DNA of 8,056 bases from an uncultured Oscillospiraceae bacterium (GTDB taxonomy: Bacteria; Bacillota; Clostridia; Oscillospirales; Oscillospiraceae): the NCBI GenBank assembly GCA_958438185.1, contig CAUBQU010000048.1:1-8056 (forward strand), given 5' to 3'. This document shows positions 1-5,852 of the stretch, one piece after another. The notes beneath the pieces are model-generated. The model saw only the letters and a program-made list of their open reading frames with translations. It was not told where the DNA came from and did not search any database. Positions within the stretch are counted from its first letter, which is position 1. The number at the start of each line of letters is the position of its first letter. Position numbers and translations under genes: made by a program.

Positions 1-25
1 GGCGCGGGCCCACACCCGCACCCGG

Positions 26-59
26 CCCCCTGGGGTGCTGCAGCGCCCCAGGGGGTTTT
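26..59 (+). terminator. Rho-independent terminator of an upstream gene
   Basis: The arms at 26-38 and 43-55 pair over 13 bp (one T-G wobble) around a TGCA tetraloop, and TTTT follows at 56-59. This is a classic intrinsic terminator. It most likely ends a gene lying before the window. Bases 1-25 are GC-rich, and I cannot assign them to a gene. Confidence 0.88.
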
Positions 60-101
60 CTATGCCCAAAACCGCGCCCAATGCCTGCGATGGCAAATGA
101 C

Positions 102-130
102 TTGAAAAATGGTCAAAAATGTGCTATAAT
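102..130 (+). promoter_or_regulatory. Sigma-A promoter of the lipid operon (extended -10)
   Basis: A -35 box TTGAAA (102-107) and a perfect -10 box TATAAT (125-130) are separated by 17 nt, with a TGC extended -10 element directly before the -10. The surroundings are AT-rich, unlike the flanking coding DNA. Transcription should start near 137, giving a leader of roughly 55 nt before the start codon at 191. I see no riboswitch or clear operator in that leader. Confidence 0.85.
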
Positions 131-190
131 ACCGGAAAATGACGTAATTTTCGAAGAAAAATGGATGAAATTTAAGAAGAATTAAGAAAC

Positions 191-880
191 ATGACAAAAT
201 TGAAAGAAAACAAAAGACGTCTCATCCCCCGTTACGCCGTGCTGCCGCTGCTCAGCGTTCTGGTGATGAATTTTGCGACGTATTACCTCACCTCCTGCCT
301 GACCGCTGCGAGATCGCATGTGCAAATGGCCCTGCCGCTGGATGCGCGGGTGCCATTCGTCCCGGCGTTTATCGTGGTGTATATTCTGGCATATGCCCAG
401 TGGGGGATCGGGTATGTGCTCATCGCCCGGGAGAGCGAGGCCGTGGGCAGTCGGATCCTGTCGGGGGAGATCCTCGCGAAAGCCATCTGCCTGGTGCTGT
501 TTTTGGCTGTGCCGACGACGATGGTCCGGCCGGAGGTCTCGGGACGGGATGCTTTCAGCTGGCTGACCCGGCTGATCTATCGGGCGGATGCGCCGGTGAA
601 TCTTTTTCCCTCCCTCCACTGCCTGGCCAGCTGGGTCTGCCTGCGGGGCGCCTGGCAGCTAAAGCGCATCGGCCCGTGGTACCGATGGGTGTCGCTTGTG
701 TTTACGCTGCTTGTCTGCTGCTCCGTCGTTCTCGTGAAGCAGCACGTATTGGTGGATATCCCCGCTGGGGTTCTCGCGGCGGAGGCCGGGCAGTATTTGG
801 CCAAAAAATGGCGTACAGGCCGTTTCTTTGAATTTTTGAACCGGCGCACCGCGCGCCCCACAGCAGGAGGCACAGCTTGA
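191..880 (+). CDS. PAP2_3-type membrane lipid phosphatase/phosphotransferase
   Basis: A 229-residue, multi-spanning membrane protein. The PAP2-type active-site signature is visible in order: an R-P pair (R113-P114), F-P-S-L-H with histidine 143, and K-Q-H-x3-D with H185 and D189. The S-L-H and K-Q-H forms match the PAP2_3 (AUR1-like) branch rather than classical PSGH phosphatases. Family members remove or transfer phosphate-linked head groups of lipids, with the active site at a membrane face. Hydrophobic segments lie near residues 16-38, 57-79, 96-111 and 164-182. The ATG at 191 has only a weak AAGAAG-like ribosome site, but it is the first reasonable start after the promoter. Its stop overlaps the next gene's start by 4 nt (877-880). 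As first gene of an operon with pssA and psd it probably acts on a phospholipid or its precursor. Substrate and direction (hydrolysis or transfer) cannot be read from sequence. Confidence 0.82.
   Translation: MTKLKENKRRLIPRYAVLPLLSVLVMNFATYYLTSCLTAARSHVQMALPLDARVPFVPAFIVVYILAYAQWGIGYVLIARESEAVGSRILSGEILAKAICLVLFLAVPTTMVRPEVSGRDAFSWLTRLIYRADAPVNLFPSLHCLASWVCLRGAWQLKRIGPWYRWVSLVFTLLVCCSVVLVKQHVLVDIPAGVLAAEAGQYLAKKWRTGRFFEFLNRRTARPTAGGTA
865..870 (+). promoter_or_regulatory. Ribosome binding site that fixes a TTG start
   Basis: A perfect AGGAGG lies 6 nt before the TTG at 877, inside the end of the preceding PAP2 gene. This decides the start of the flippase-like gene in favour of the rare TTG codon. 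Confidence 0.85.
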
Positions 881-1983
881 ACCAAGAACAAAACGCAAAC
901 AACGTGCGGCAGGAGGCCGCGCAGAAAGAACCTATGCGCCCTAGGACACGGAACCTTCTGACCCTGCTGGCGCTGGCCATCGCTGCGCTAACGGTCTGGG
1001 TCATCGTCTCGCAGAACCGGGCGTTTTCCTGGCATGATTTTATGCAGATGCTGCGGGGCGCAAAGCCAGGCTGGCTGGCCGCCGCTGCCGGCTGCATGTT
1101 CCTTTATATCTTTTCCGAGGCCGCTGCCGTCGCCACGGCTTGCCGCCCCTTTGGGCCCCGCATCCGGCTTGGCCGGGGCCTGGCCTATGCGGCGTCGGAT
1201 ATCTATTTTTCTGCCATCACCCCCTCTGCCACCGGCGGCCAGCCTGCCTGCGCATTTTTTATGATGCGAGATGGTATCTCTGGTATGGCGTCCACCGCGG
1301 CGCTGCTGGCAAATTTGGCGATGTATACCTTGGCCATCGTCGTCATCGGCATTTTGATCCTGGTATGCTTCCCGGGCGTGTTTCTTGCGTTTGATCTGCC
1401 GATGCGCCTGATGGTCGCCATCGGGCTGCTGATCCAGATTGCGTTGACGGGGTTTTACGTCCTGCTCATCAAAAACCAGCGGCTGCTGGAGCGCATCTGC
1501 TTTGGCGTACTGCGGCTTTTGACGGCGCTGCATCTGTTGCGCCATGCGGAGAGAAAGCGCCAGAAGCTGCAGCGGCGGATGGATGAATACGGCCAGTGCG
1601 TGCTGGCCCTGCAGGGCGAGCGGCGGATGCTCCTGCGGGTATTTCTACTTAATCTCGCCCAGCGGACGGCGCACATTGCAGTGACCGCCTGCACGGCGTT
1701 GGCAGCTGGCGCGCCGCCCGCTGCGGCGCTGCGGCTCTGGGCCATCCAGGGCTATGCCGTGCTGGGCTCGAACTTCATCCCCATCCCCGGGGCTATGGGC
1801 GTGGCGGACTACCTGATGCTGCGCGGCTTCCAGGTCGTTCTGACGGCCCAGGCGGCGGCGAGCCTGGAGCTGCTCAGCCGCTCGATCTCATTCTATATTT
1901 GCATTATCTTCTGCGGGATTTTGACATTTGCGGACTATCTGCTGCACAAAAGCCCGGCAGCGGAAAGCCGCCACGCGCTGTGA
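877..1983 (+). CDS. Flippase-domain membrane protein (LPG synthase TM / UPF0104, YbhN-like)
   Basis: A 368-residue polytopic membrane protein. It carries the hallmarks of the MprF transmembrane/YbhN (UPF0104) family: T-P-S-A-T-G-G-Q-P at residues 115-123 followed by the conserved M-x-R-D-G-I stretch, and P-I-P-G-A-M-G at 302-308 near the C-terminus. The first membrane helix is about residues 27-45, after a charged, cytoplasm-like N-terminus. A basic loop rich in K/R (about 222-252) separates the two halves. In MprF the equivalent domain flips aminoacylated phosphatidylglycerol; here no aminoacyl-transferase domain is attached, so it is a stand-alone flippase-like module. The TTG start is supported by AGGAGG at 865-870, and the TTGA overlap with the upstream stop implies translational coupling. 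Placed before pssA and psd, it may move PE, phosphatidylserine or a derived lipid across the membrane. That role is inference; the family assignment is firm. Confidence 0.85.
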   Translation: MNQEQNANNVRQEAAQKEPMRPRTRNLLTLLALAIAALTVWVIVSQNRAFSWHDFMQMLRGAKPGWLAAAAGCMFLYIFSEAAAVATACRPFGPRIRLGRGLAYAASDIYFSAITPSATGGQPACAFFMMRDGISGMASTAALLANLAMYTLAIVVIGILILVCFPGVFLAFDLPMRLMVAIGLLIQIALTGFYVLLIKNQRLLERICFGVLRLLTALHLLRHAERKRQKLQRRMDEYGQCVLALQGERRMLLRVFLLNLAQRTAHIAVTACTALAAGAPPAAALRLWAIQGYAVLGSNFIPIPGAMGVADYLMLRGFQVVLTAQAAASLELLSRSISFYICIIFCGILTFADYLLHKSPAAESRHAL

Positions 1984-1988
1984 GCGGC

Positions 1989-1995
1989 GGGAAGG
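1989..1995 (+). promoter_or_regulatory. Ribosome binding site of pssA
   Basis: GGGAAGG lies 7 nt before the ATG at 2003, in the 19-nt gap after the flippase-like gene. It supports that start over an in-frame ATG at 1928, which would lie within the upstream gene. Confidence 0.65.
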
Positions 1996-2002
1996 TCTTT
2001 TT

Positions 2003-2695
2003 ATGGTTGGTGTCTATGATTATACGGTCGTTTTGACCTATTTTTCCCTGGCTTCTGCCGTAACGGGAATCTTTGTCTCCCTGAGTGGGCCGGGGCATCC
2101 GGTGCTGGGGTCGCTGTTTTTGCTGCTGTGCGGCCTGTTTGACGCATTCGACGGCCGCGTTGCCCGCCGCAAGAAGGACCGGACGGAGCTGGAGCGCCAA
2201 TTCGGCATCCAGATCGACTCGCTGACGGACCTCGTCGCCTTCGGCGTCCTGCCTGCGTGCATCGGTATCGCACTCATGCGCTATTCGCCGGTGATCGCCA
2301 GTCTGCGCGCTGCGTCCAGCATCTGGCCGCGCATTGGGCTGATTGGGCTTTTGTATGCGGTGCTGGTGCTGTATATTCTGGCGGCCCTGATCCGGCTGGC
2401 ATTTTTTAATGTAGCCGAGGAGGTGTACCAGAGCCGCGGGGGGCACCACCGGACATTTTACACCGGCCTGCCGGTGACGTCAGCGTGCCTGATTTTTCCG
2501 TTTATCCTGCTGCTGCAGTATATTACGACGGCGGATATCTCCCTCATCTATTTTGGCACGGCGCTGCTGGTAGGGTTCGGCTTTTTGGCAAAATTCCGGA
2601 TCCAAAAGCCCGGTCTGCGGGGGATTTTACTGATGATTGGGATCGGTGCACTGGAATTTGCGCTGGCCCTGGTCGGAAAGCTGCTGCGATTGTGA
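2003..2695 (+). CDS. pssA: CDP-diacylglycerol-serine O-phosphatidyltransferase (phosphatidylserine synthase)
   Basis: A 230-residue integral membrane enzyme that makes phosphatidylserine from CDP-diacylglycerol and serine, the step before PE. The CDP-alcohol phosphatidyltransferase motif is complete: D47-x2-D50-G51-x2-A54-R55, then G68-x3-D72-x3-D76, the aspartates that hold the catalytic metals. The A-R to G spacing is 12 residues, longer than in phosphatidylglycerophosphate synthases, which fits my recollection of clostridial PssA proteins. Several hydrophobic helices surround the motif. The start at 2003 follows GGGAAGG (1989-1995). Upstream extension to 1928 is open but has no ribosome site and overlaps the flippase-like gene. 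The stop overlaps the GTG start of psd (2692-2695), so the two enzymes are made together. Serine as the acceptor is inferred mainly from the adjacent psd. Confidence 0.93.
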   Translation: MVGVYDYTVVLTYFSLASAVTGIFVSLSGPGHPVLGSLFLLLCGLFDAFDGRVARRKKDRTELERQFGIQIDSLTDLVAFGVLPACIGIALMRYSPVIASLRAASSIWPRIGLIGLLYAVLVLYILAALIRLAFFNVAEEVYQSRGGHHRTFYTGLPVTSACLIFPFILLLQYITTADISLIYFGTALLVGFGFLAKFRIQKPGLRGILLMIGIGALEFALALVGKLLRL

Positions 2696-3543
2696 AGCGG
2701 GGTGAGAAAAACCGGGAGAGCGCCGCGCTGCGCTTTCTCTACGGGACGGCGCTGGGCCGGGTGCTGCTGCGGCCCCTGTGCAGCCGCTGGTTTTCCAAGC
2801 TTGCCGGTGCGCTGCTGGACAGGCCTGCCTCCCGGCTGCTTATCAGGCCATTCGTCCGGCGGCAGGGAATCGACCTGGGCGACTATGTGCCTGCACGCTA
2901 TGCAAGCTTTAATGACTTCTTCTGCCGCCGCATTCGGTCGGAGCTGCGCCCGGTCGACCAGAACCCGGCGGCGCTGATCGCCCCGTGCGATGGGCTGCTC
3001 AGTGCCTACCCGGTGGAGCAGGGTGTGGTTATCCCTGCCAAGCAGAGCCGGTATACCCTGGCGCAGCTGCTGGGCAGTCAGGCGCTGGCCGCGCCGTTTT
3101 CTGGTGGCTGGTGTCTGGTGTTCCGCTTGGCGGTGCGGCACTATCACCGCTATTGTTTCCCGGATAACGGAGTGATCGCAGACTATGGCTTCCTGCCGGG
3201 GGTCCTGCATACGGTTCGCCCGGTGGCGCTGGCCCGGGGGCCGGTCTTTTGCCAGAACTGCCGTGCGTATACCGTTCTGGAGGCGGTGCATCTGGGCCAC
3301 GCGGTTCAGCTGGAGGTCGGCGCGATGCTGGTGGGGCGGATCGTGAACCGGAAGCAGACGGGGGCGTTTGCCCGGGGCGAGGAAAAGGGCCTGTTCCAAT
3401 ACGGCGGCAGCACAGTGATCCTATTGCTGGAACCCGGCCGCATCACACTGGATGCGGCGCTGCTGCGCGCTTCCTGTCAGGGTCGGGAGACACCGGTGCA
3501 CCTGGGCCAGCGCATCGGGACGGTAAAGCTGGAAAAAACGTGA
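2692..3543 (+). CDS. psd: Phosphatidylserine decarboxylase proenzyme
   Basis: A 283-residue proenzyme from a GTG start that overlaps the pssA stop. It decarboxylates phosphatidylserine to PE at the membrane. The self-cleavage site is G-G-S-T at residues 238-241; S240 should become the N-terminal pyruvoyl group of a short alpha chain (240-283), with residues 1-239 as beta chain. The other members of the D-H-S processing triad appear as P-C-D-G with D100 and H-Y-H-R with H152. The later F-C-Q-N and V-E/V-G-A-M-L-V-G-R-I-type stretch (about 187-216) is also typical. The frame is open further upstream (to an ATG at 2485), but that extension lies inside pssA and resembles nothing in the family. 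No strong ribosome site precedes the GTG, consistent with translational coupling. It is the last gene of the operon; a terminator begins 7 nt after its stop. Confidence 0.93.
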   Translation: MKRGEKNRESAALRFLYGTALGRVLLRPLCSRWFSKLAGALLDRPASRLLIRPFVRRQGIDLGDYVPARYASFNDFFCRRIRSELRPVDQNPAALIAPCDGLLSAYPVEQGVVIPAKQSRYTLAQLLGSQALAAPFSGGWCLVFRLAVRHYHRYCFPDNGVIADYGFLPGVLHTVRPVALARGPVFCQNCRAYTVLEAVHLGHAVQLEVGAMLVGRIVNRKQTGAFARGEEKGLFQYGGSTVILLLEPGRITLDAALLRASCQGRETPVHLGQRIGTVKLEKT

Positions 3544-3549
3544 CACGCG

Positions 3550-3581
3550 AAAGCAAAGCGCGTGTTGCGTTTTGCTTTTTT
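3550..3581 (+). terminator. Intrinsic terminator of the lipid operon
   Basis: Positions 3550-3561 pair with 3567-3578 over 12 bp (one G-T wobble) around a 5-nt loop, and the run of T continues to 3581. An alternative hairpin can form just 5' (3543-3549 with 3559-3565). The 3' arm also contains the -35 box of the glnS promoter. Confidence 0.85.
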
Positions 3582-3593
3582 CTGGTATATAAT
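3565..3593 (+). promoter_or_regulatory. Promoter of glnS
   Basis: A -35-like TTGCGT (3565-3570) and a perfect TATAAT (3588-3593) are spaced by 17 nt. Transcription would begin near 3600, leaving a leader of under 40 nt. There is no room for a T-box here, so glnS itself does not appear to be tRNA-controlled. Confidence 0.75.
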
Positions 3594-3624
3594 AATGAAA
3601 ATCAATGCAATCATGCTAGGATAC

Positions 3625-3630
3625 AGGAGG
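3625..3630 (+). promoter_or_regulatory. Ribosome binding site of glnS
   Basis: A perfect AGGAGG lies 7 nt before the ATG at 3638 and decides that start. Confidence 0.85.
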
Positions 3631-3637
3631 GCCAGGT

Positions 3638-5362
3638 ATGGCGGAAGAGCTGACGAAAAACGAACCCATGAATTTCATTCATGCCTTTATTGCGGAGGAT
3701 ATTGCCCCCGGCGGCCAATTTGCCGGGATGACGGTCCACACCCGCTTTCCGCCGGAGCCCAACGGCTATCTGCACATCGGCCACTGCAAGGCTCTGTGCA
3801 TTGATTTCGGCACGGCAGAGAAATTCGGCGGCCTGTGCAACCTGCGGATGGACGATACCAACCCCGCCAAGGAGGACGTCGAATATGTCGACGCCATCCA
3901 GAACGATATCCACTGGCTGGGCTTCGATTGGGGCGACCGCTTTTTCTACGGGTCGGACTATTTTGAGCAGGACTACGCCTTTGCGGTGGACCTCATCAAA
4001 AAGGGCCTAGCCTATGTCTGCGACCTGACACCGGAGGAGTTTAAGGAAAACCGCGGCCAGATCGGCATCCCCGCCGTCTCACCGTATCGGGACCGTTCTG
4101 TGGAGGAGAACCTCGATCTTTTCGCCCGGATGCGCGCCGGGGAATTCCCGGAGGGGACGCGGACCCTGCGGGCGAAGATCGACCTGGCCTCCGGCAATTT
4201 TAATATGCGCGACCCCGTCATTTATCGTATCCGTAATATCCACCATCACCGCCAGGGCGACGCCTGGTGCATTTACCCCATGTACGACTTTGCCCACCCG
4301 ATCCAGGACGCCTTGGAGGGGATTACCCACTCCCTGTGCAGCTTGGAATTTGAGGCCCACCGGCCCCTATATAACTGGGTCGTAGAGCATCTGGACTTGC
4401 CGAGCCACCCCCGGCAGATCGAATTTGCCCGCCTGGGGATCAACTATACTGTCATGTCCAAGCGCAAGCTGCGCCGCCTGGTGGAGGAGCAGTATGTCTC
4501 TGGATGGGACGACCCCCGTATGCCGACCCTGTGCGGCCTGCGCCGCCGGGGCTACACGCCGGCGTCCATCCGGAATTTCACAGAGCGCATCGGCGTTTCC
4601 AAGGCAGCTTCGACGGTGGAGTATGCCTTCCTGGAATACTGCCTGCGGGAGGACCTGAACGAGACAGCGGAGCGGACCATGGCTGTGCTGCACCCAGTCA
4701 AGCTGACCGTCACGAATTACCCGGCAGATCAGCAGGAGACCTTTACGGTGGAGAACAATCCGCTGTACCCGGAGCAGGGGAGCCATGAGATCACCTTCTC
4801 CCGAAATCTCTGGGTCGAGGTGGAGGACTTTATGGAGGTCCCGGCCCCGAAGTATAAGCGCATGTACCCGGGCAACGAGGTCCGGCTCAAGGGCGCGTAT
4901 CTTGTCACCTGCACCGGCTGCGTGAAGGACGAAGACGGCAATGTAACAGAGATCCTCTGCGAATACGACCCGGACTCCCGGGGCGGCAACCCCGCCGATG
5001 GCCGGAAAGTCAAGGGCGCGACGATCAACTGGGTTGACGCTGCCGCCGCGTTGGACGCCGAGGTCCGCCTGTACGGCAACCTCTTCACCGACCCGGACCC
5101 GGACGGCCCGGAGAAGGATTTCCTGGATTATATCGACCCCGCGTCCCTGCAGGTCCTGCAGGGCTGCAAGATCGAAGCTGGACTGCTGCCCCAGCTGCAG
5201 GCGTTTGACGCCCTAGGTGAGGGCCGCGCCAACCAGACCGCGCCGTCGTTCCAGTTTATGCGCGTCGGTTATTTCTGCCTGGATAACCGCGACAGCACGA
5301 CGGACCACCCCGTCTTTAACCGCAGCGTCCTGCTGAAGGACAGCTTTAAGCCTGGCAAATAA
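3638..5362 (+). CDS. glnS: Glutaminyl-tRNA synthetase
   Basis: A 574-residue class I aminoacyl-tRNA synthetase that charges tRNA-Gln with glutamine in the cytoplasm using ATP. The catalytic Rossmann fold is shown by R-F-P-P-E-P-N-G-Y-L-H-I-G-H (HIGH at residues 46-49) and by V-M-S-K-R-K (272-277), the KMSKS loop in the form used by GlnRS. The stretch G-W-D-D-P-R-M-P-T-L-x-G-L-R-R-R-G just after it is typical of the GlnRS/GluRS family. The remaining about 230 residues form the beta-barrel anticodon-binding domain. The length is close to that of E. coli GlnRS (554), and I see no fused domain or frameshift. The start is set by AGGAGG at 3625-3630. It is a single-gene transcript with its own promoter and a strong hairpin after its stop. 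Many Firmicutes lack GlnRS and use transamidation, so its presence is notable though not unique. Confidence 0.96.
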   Translation: MAEELTKNEPMNFIHAFIAEDIAPGGQFAGMTVHTRFPPEPNGYLHIGHCKALCIDFGTAEKFGGLCNLRMDDTNPAKEDVEYVDAIQNDIHWLGFDWGDRFFYGSDYFEQDYAFAVDLIKKGLAYVCDLTPEEFKENRGQIGIPAVSPYRDRSVEENLDLFARMRAGEFPEGTRTLRAKIDLASGNFNMRDPVIYRIRNIHHHRQGDAWCIYPMYDFAHPIQDALEGITHSLCSLEFEAHRPLYNWVVEHLDLPSHPRQIEFARLGINYTVMSKRKLRRLVEEQYVSGWDDPRMPTLCGLRRRGYTPASIRNFTERIGVSKAASTVEYAFLEYCLREDLNETAERTMAVLHPVKLTVTNYPADQQETFTVENNPLYPEQGSHEITFSRNLWVEVEDFMEVPAPKYKRMYPGNEVRLKGAYLVTCTGCVKDEDGNVTEILCEYDPDSRGGNPADGRKVKGATINWVDAAAALDAEVRLYGNLFTDPDPDGPEKDFLDYIDPASLQVLQGCKIEAGLLPQLQAFDALGEGRANQTAPSFQFMRVGYFCLDNRDSTTDHPVFNRSVLLKDSFKPGK

Positions 5363-5370
5363 TACCTGCC

Positions 5371-5406
5371 CGCCCGGCAGCGCATGGCCCCATGCGCTGC
5401 CGGGCG
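5371..5406 (+). terminator. Perfect 16-bp hairpin after glnS, probable terminator without U-tract
   Basis: Positions 5371-5386 and 5391-5406 are exact reverse complements around a GCCC loop, starting 8 nt after the glnS stop. No run of T follows, so it is not a textbook intrinsic terminator. It may protect the 3' end or stop transcription with help from the weaker AT-type hairpin at 5452-5471. Confidence 0.6.
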
Positions 5407-5451
5407 AGTGCGCTGCACCTGGAAAAACGCAAAATGCGGCAGAAAATTTGG

Positions 5452-5471
5452 AAAAACCAGCGGCGGTTTTT
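5452..5471. terminator. AT-rich inverted repeat, possible weak bidirectional terminator
   Basis: AAAAACC (5452-5458) pairs with GGTTTTT (5465-5471) around a 6-nt loop. The arms supply A and T tracts on either strand, so it could act as a backup terminator after glnS. The stem is short and the call is tentative. Confidence 0.35.
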
Positions 5472-5496
5472 GTGTAATATTCCGAGCACACGGCGC

Positions 5497-5525
5497 TTGA
5501 CAAAGCGGGGCGGCGGCGTTAAAAT
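5497..5525 (+). promoter_or_regulatory. Promoter of the T-box leader and acyl-CoA ligase gene
   Basis: A perfect -35 box TTGACA (5497-5502) and TAAAAT (5520-5525, one mismatch to TATAAT) are spaced by exactly 17 nt. The start point would be near 5532, directly before the T-box. This near-consensus promoter suggests strong constitutive initiation, leaving control to attenuation downstream. Confidence 0.85.
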
Positions 5526-5547
5526 AATGTCAAGTTCATAAGAGAAA

Positions 5548-5820
5548 AACGATGACGAAGACGGTCGAAGTTAAGGCGCTCCCAGAGAGCCGGTGTTTGG
5601 TGCGAACCGGCAGGCAGTAGCTTCCAGGACCCATCCCTTCTGAGTTGGAAGCCCGAACACTGCTCCGGCAGCCTGTAGATCCTTCCCGTGTACGCTACGT
5701 TAACGCGCAAGGCTTGTAGGAGCCGATGAGTGGCATGCCGTCAGGGTGTGCAAATTGAGTGGTACCGCGGATTTCATTCCGTCTCAATGCATCAGCAGAT
5801 GCATTGGGGCGCTTTTTTTA
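5548..5820 (+). ncRNA. T-box riboswitch (tRNA-sensing transcription attenuator)
   Basis: Stem I can be drawn fully. A short base pairs 5548-5550 with 5644-5646. A GA-type kink-turn follows (GATGA 5551-5555 with GA 5642-5643), then a lower helix 5557-5560 with 5637-5640. The specifier loop is 5561-5566 opposite 5625-5636, and the upper helix is 5567-5573 with 5618-5624. The AGAGAG bulge motif is at 5584-5589, and the distal hairpin 5589-5594 with 5606-5611 carries a GGTG motif in its loop. The antiterminator pairs 5755-5759 with 5783-5787 and 5767-5771 with 5778-5782, with the T-box bulge TGGTACC at 5760-5766. T5763 would pair with discriminator base A73 of the sensed tRNA. The antiterminator excludes the terminator at 5780-5819, so uncharged tRNA should switch the downstream gene on. 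By position the specifier is best read as CCC (Pro, 5630-5632, followed by A); ATC (Ile, 5633-5635) is the main alternative. Confidence 0.93.
5780..5819 (+). terminator. Regulated terminator of the T-box
   Basis: Positions 5780-5793 and 5798-5811 form a 14-bp stem (two T-G wobbles) around an AGCA loop, followed by seven T (5813-5819). The 5' arm shares 5780-5787 with the antiterminator, so the two folds are mutually exclusive. Confidence 0.93.
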
Positions 5821-5840
5821 TGCGGAATACAATGCAGCAA

Positions 5841-5845
5841 AGGAG
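5841..5845 (+). promoter_or_regulatory. Ribosome binding site of the XRE-cupin-ligase gene
   Basis: AGGAG lies 7 nt before the ATG at 5853. It sits after the regulated terminator, so it is transcribed only when the T-box reads through. Confidence 0.85.
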
Positions 5846-5852
5846 AAAAAAC

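Noticed and set aside
161..175. Tiny leader open frame (ATG at 161, four codons)
   Set aside because: It has no ribosome site or run of regulatory codons, and is most likely chance in the AT-rich leader.
1928..2002. Upstream ATG as an alternative pssA start
   Set aside because: It is in frame but lies inside the flippase-like gene, adds a non-conserved, charged N-terminus and has no ribosome site. GGGAAGG before 2003 fits better.
2485..2691. Upstream ATG as an alternative psd start
   Set aside because: The extension would overlap pssA by about 200 bases and encode sequence unlike phosphatidylserine decarboxylase. The GTG at the stop of pssA is the natural start.
2548..3399. Minus-strand open frame opposite psd
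   Set aside because: The + strand carries the complete decarboxylase motifs here. The antisense product is low-complexity in R/Q/P and resembles no protein.
3594..3637. T-box or other riboswitch in front of glnS
   Set aside because: The leader is under 40 nt and has no T-box element. The T-box lies after glnS and faces the next gene.
5644..5652. TTG or TGG in the sequence after GAG as the T-box specifier (Leu or Trp)
   Set aside because: These bases fall after the kink-turn GA (5642-5643) in the Stem I fold, below the specifier loop. TGG would also need a tRNA with G73, a poorer match to T5763.
5620..5652. Separate 8-bp hairpin 5620-5627 with 5645-5652
   Set aside because: It can form on paper, but it competes with Stem I, which is supported by the kink-turn, bulge motif and distal loop in register. 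It may be a misfold or alternative state.
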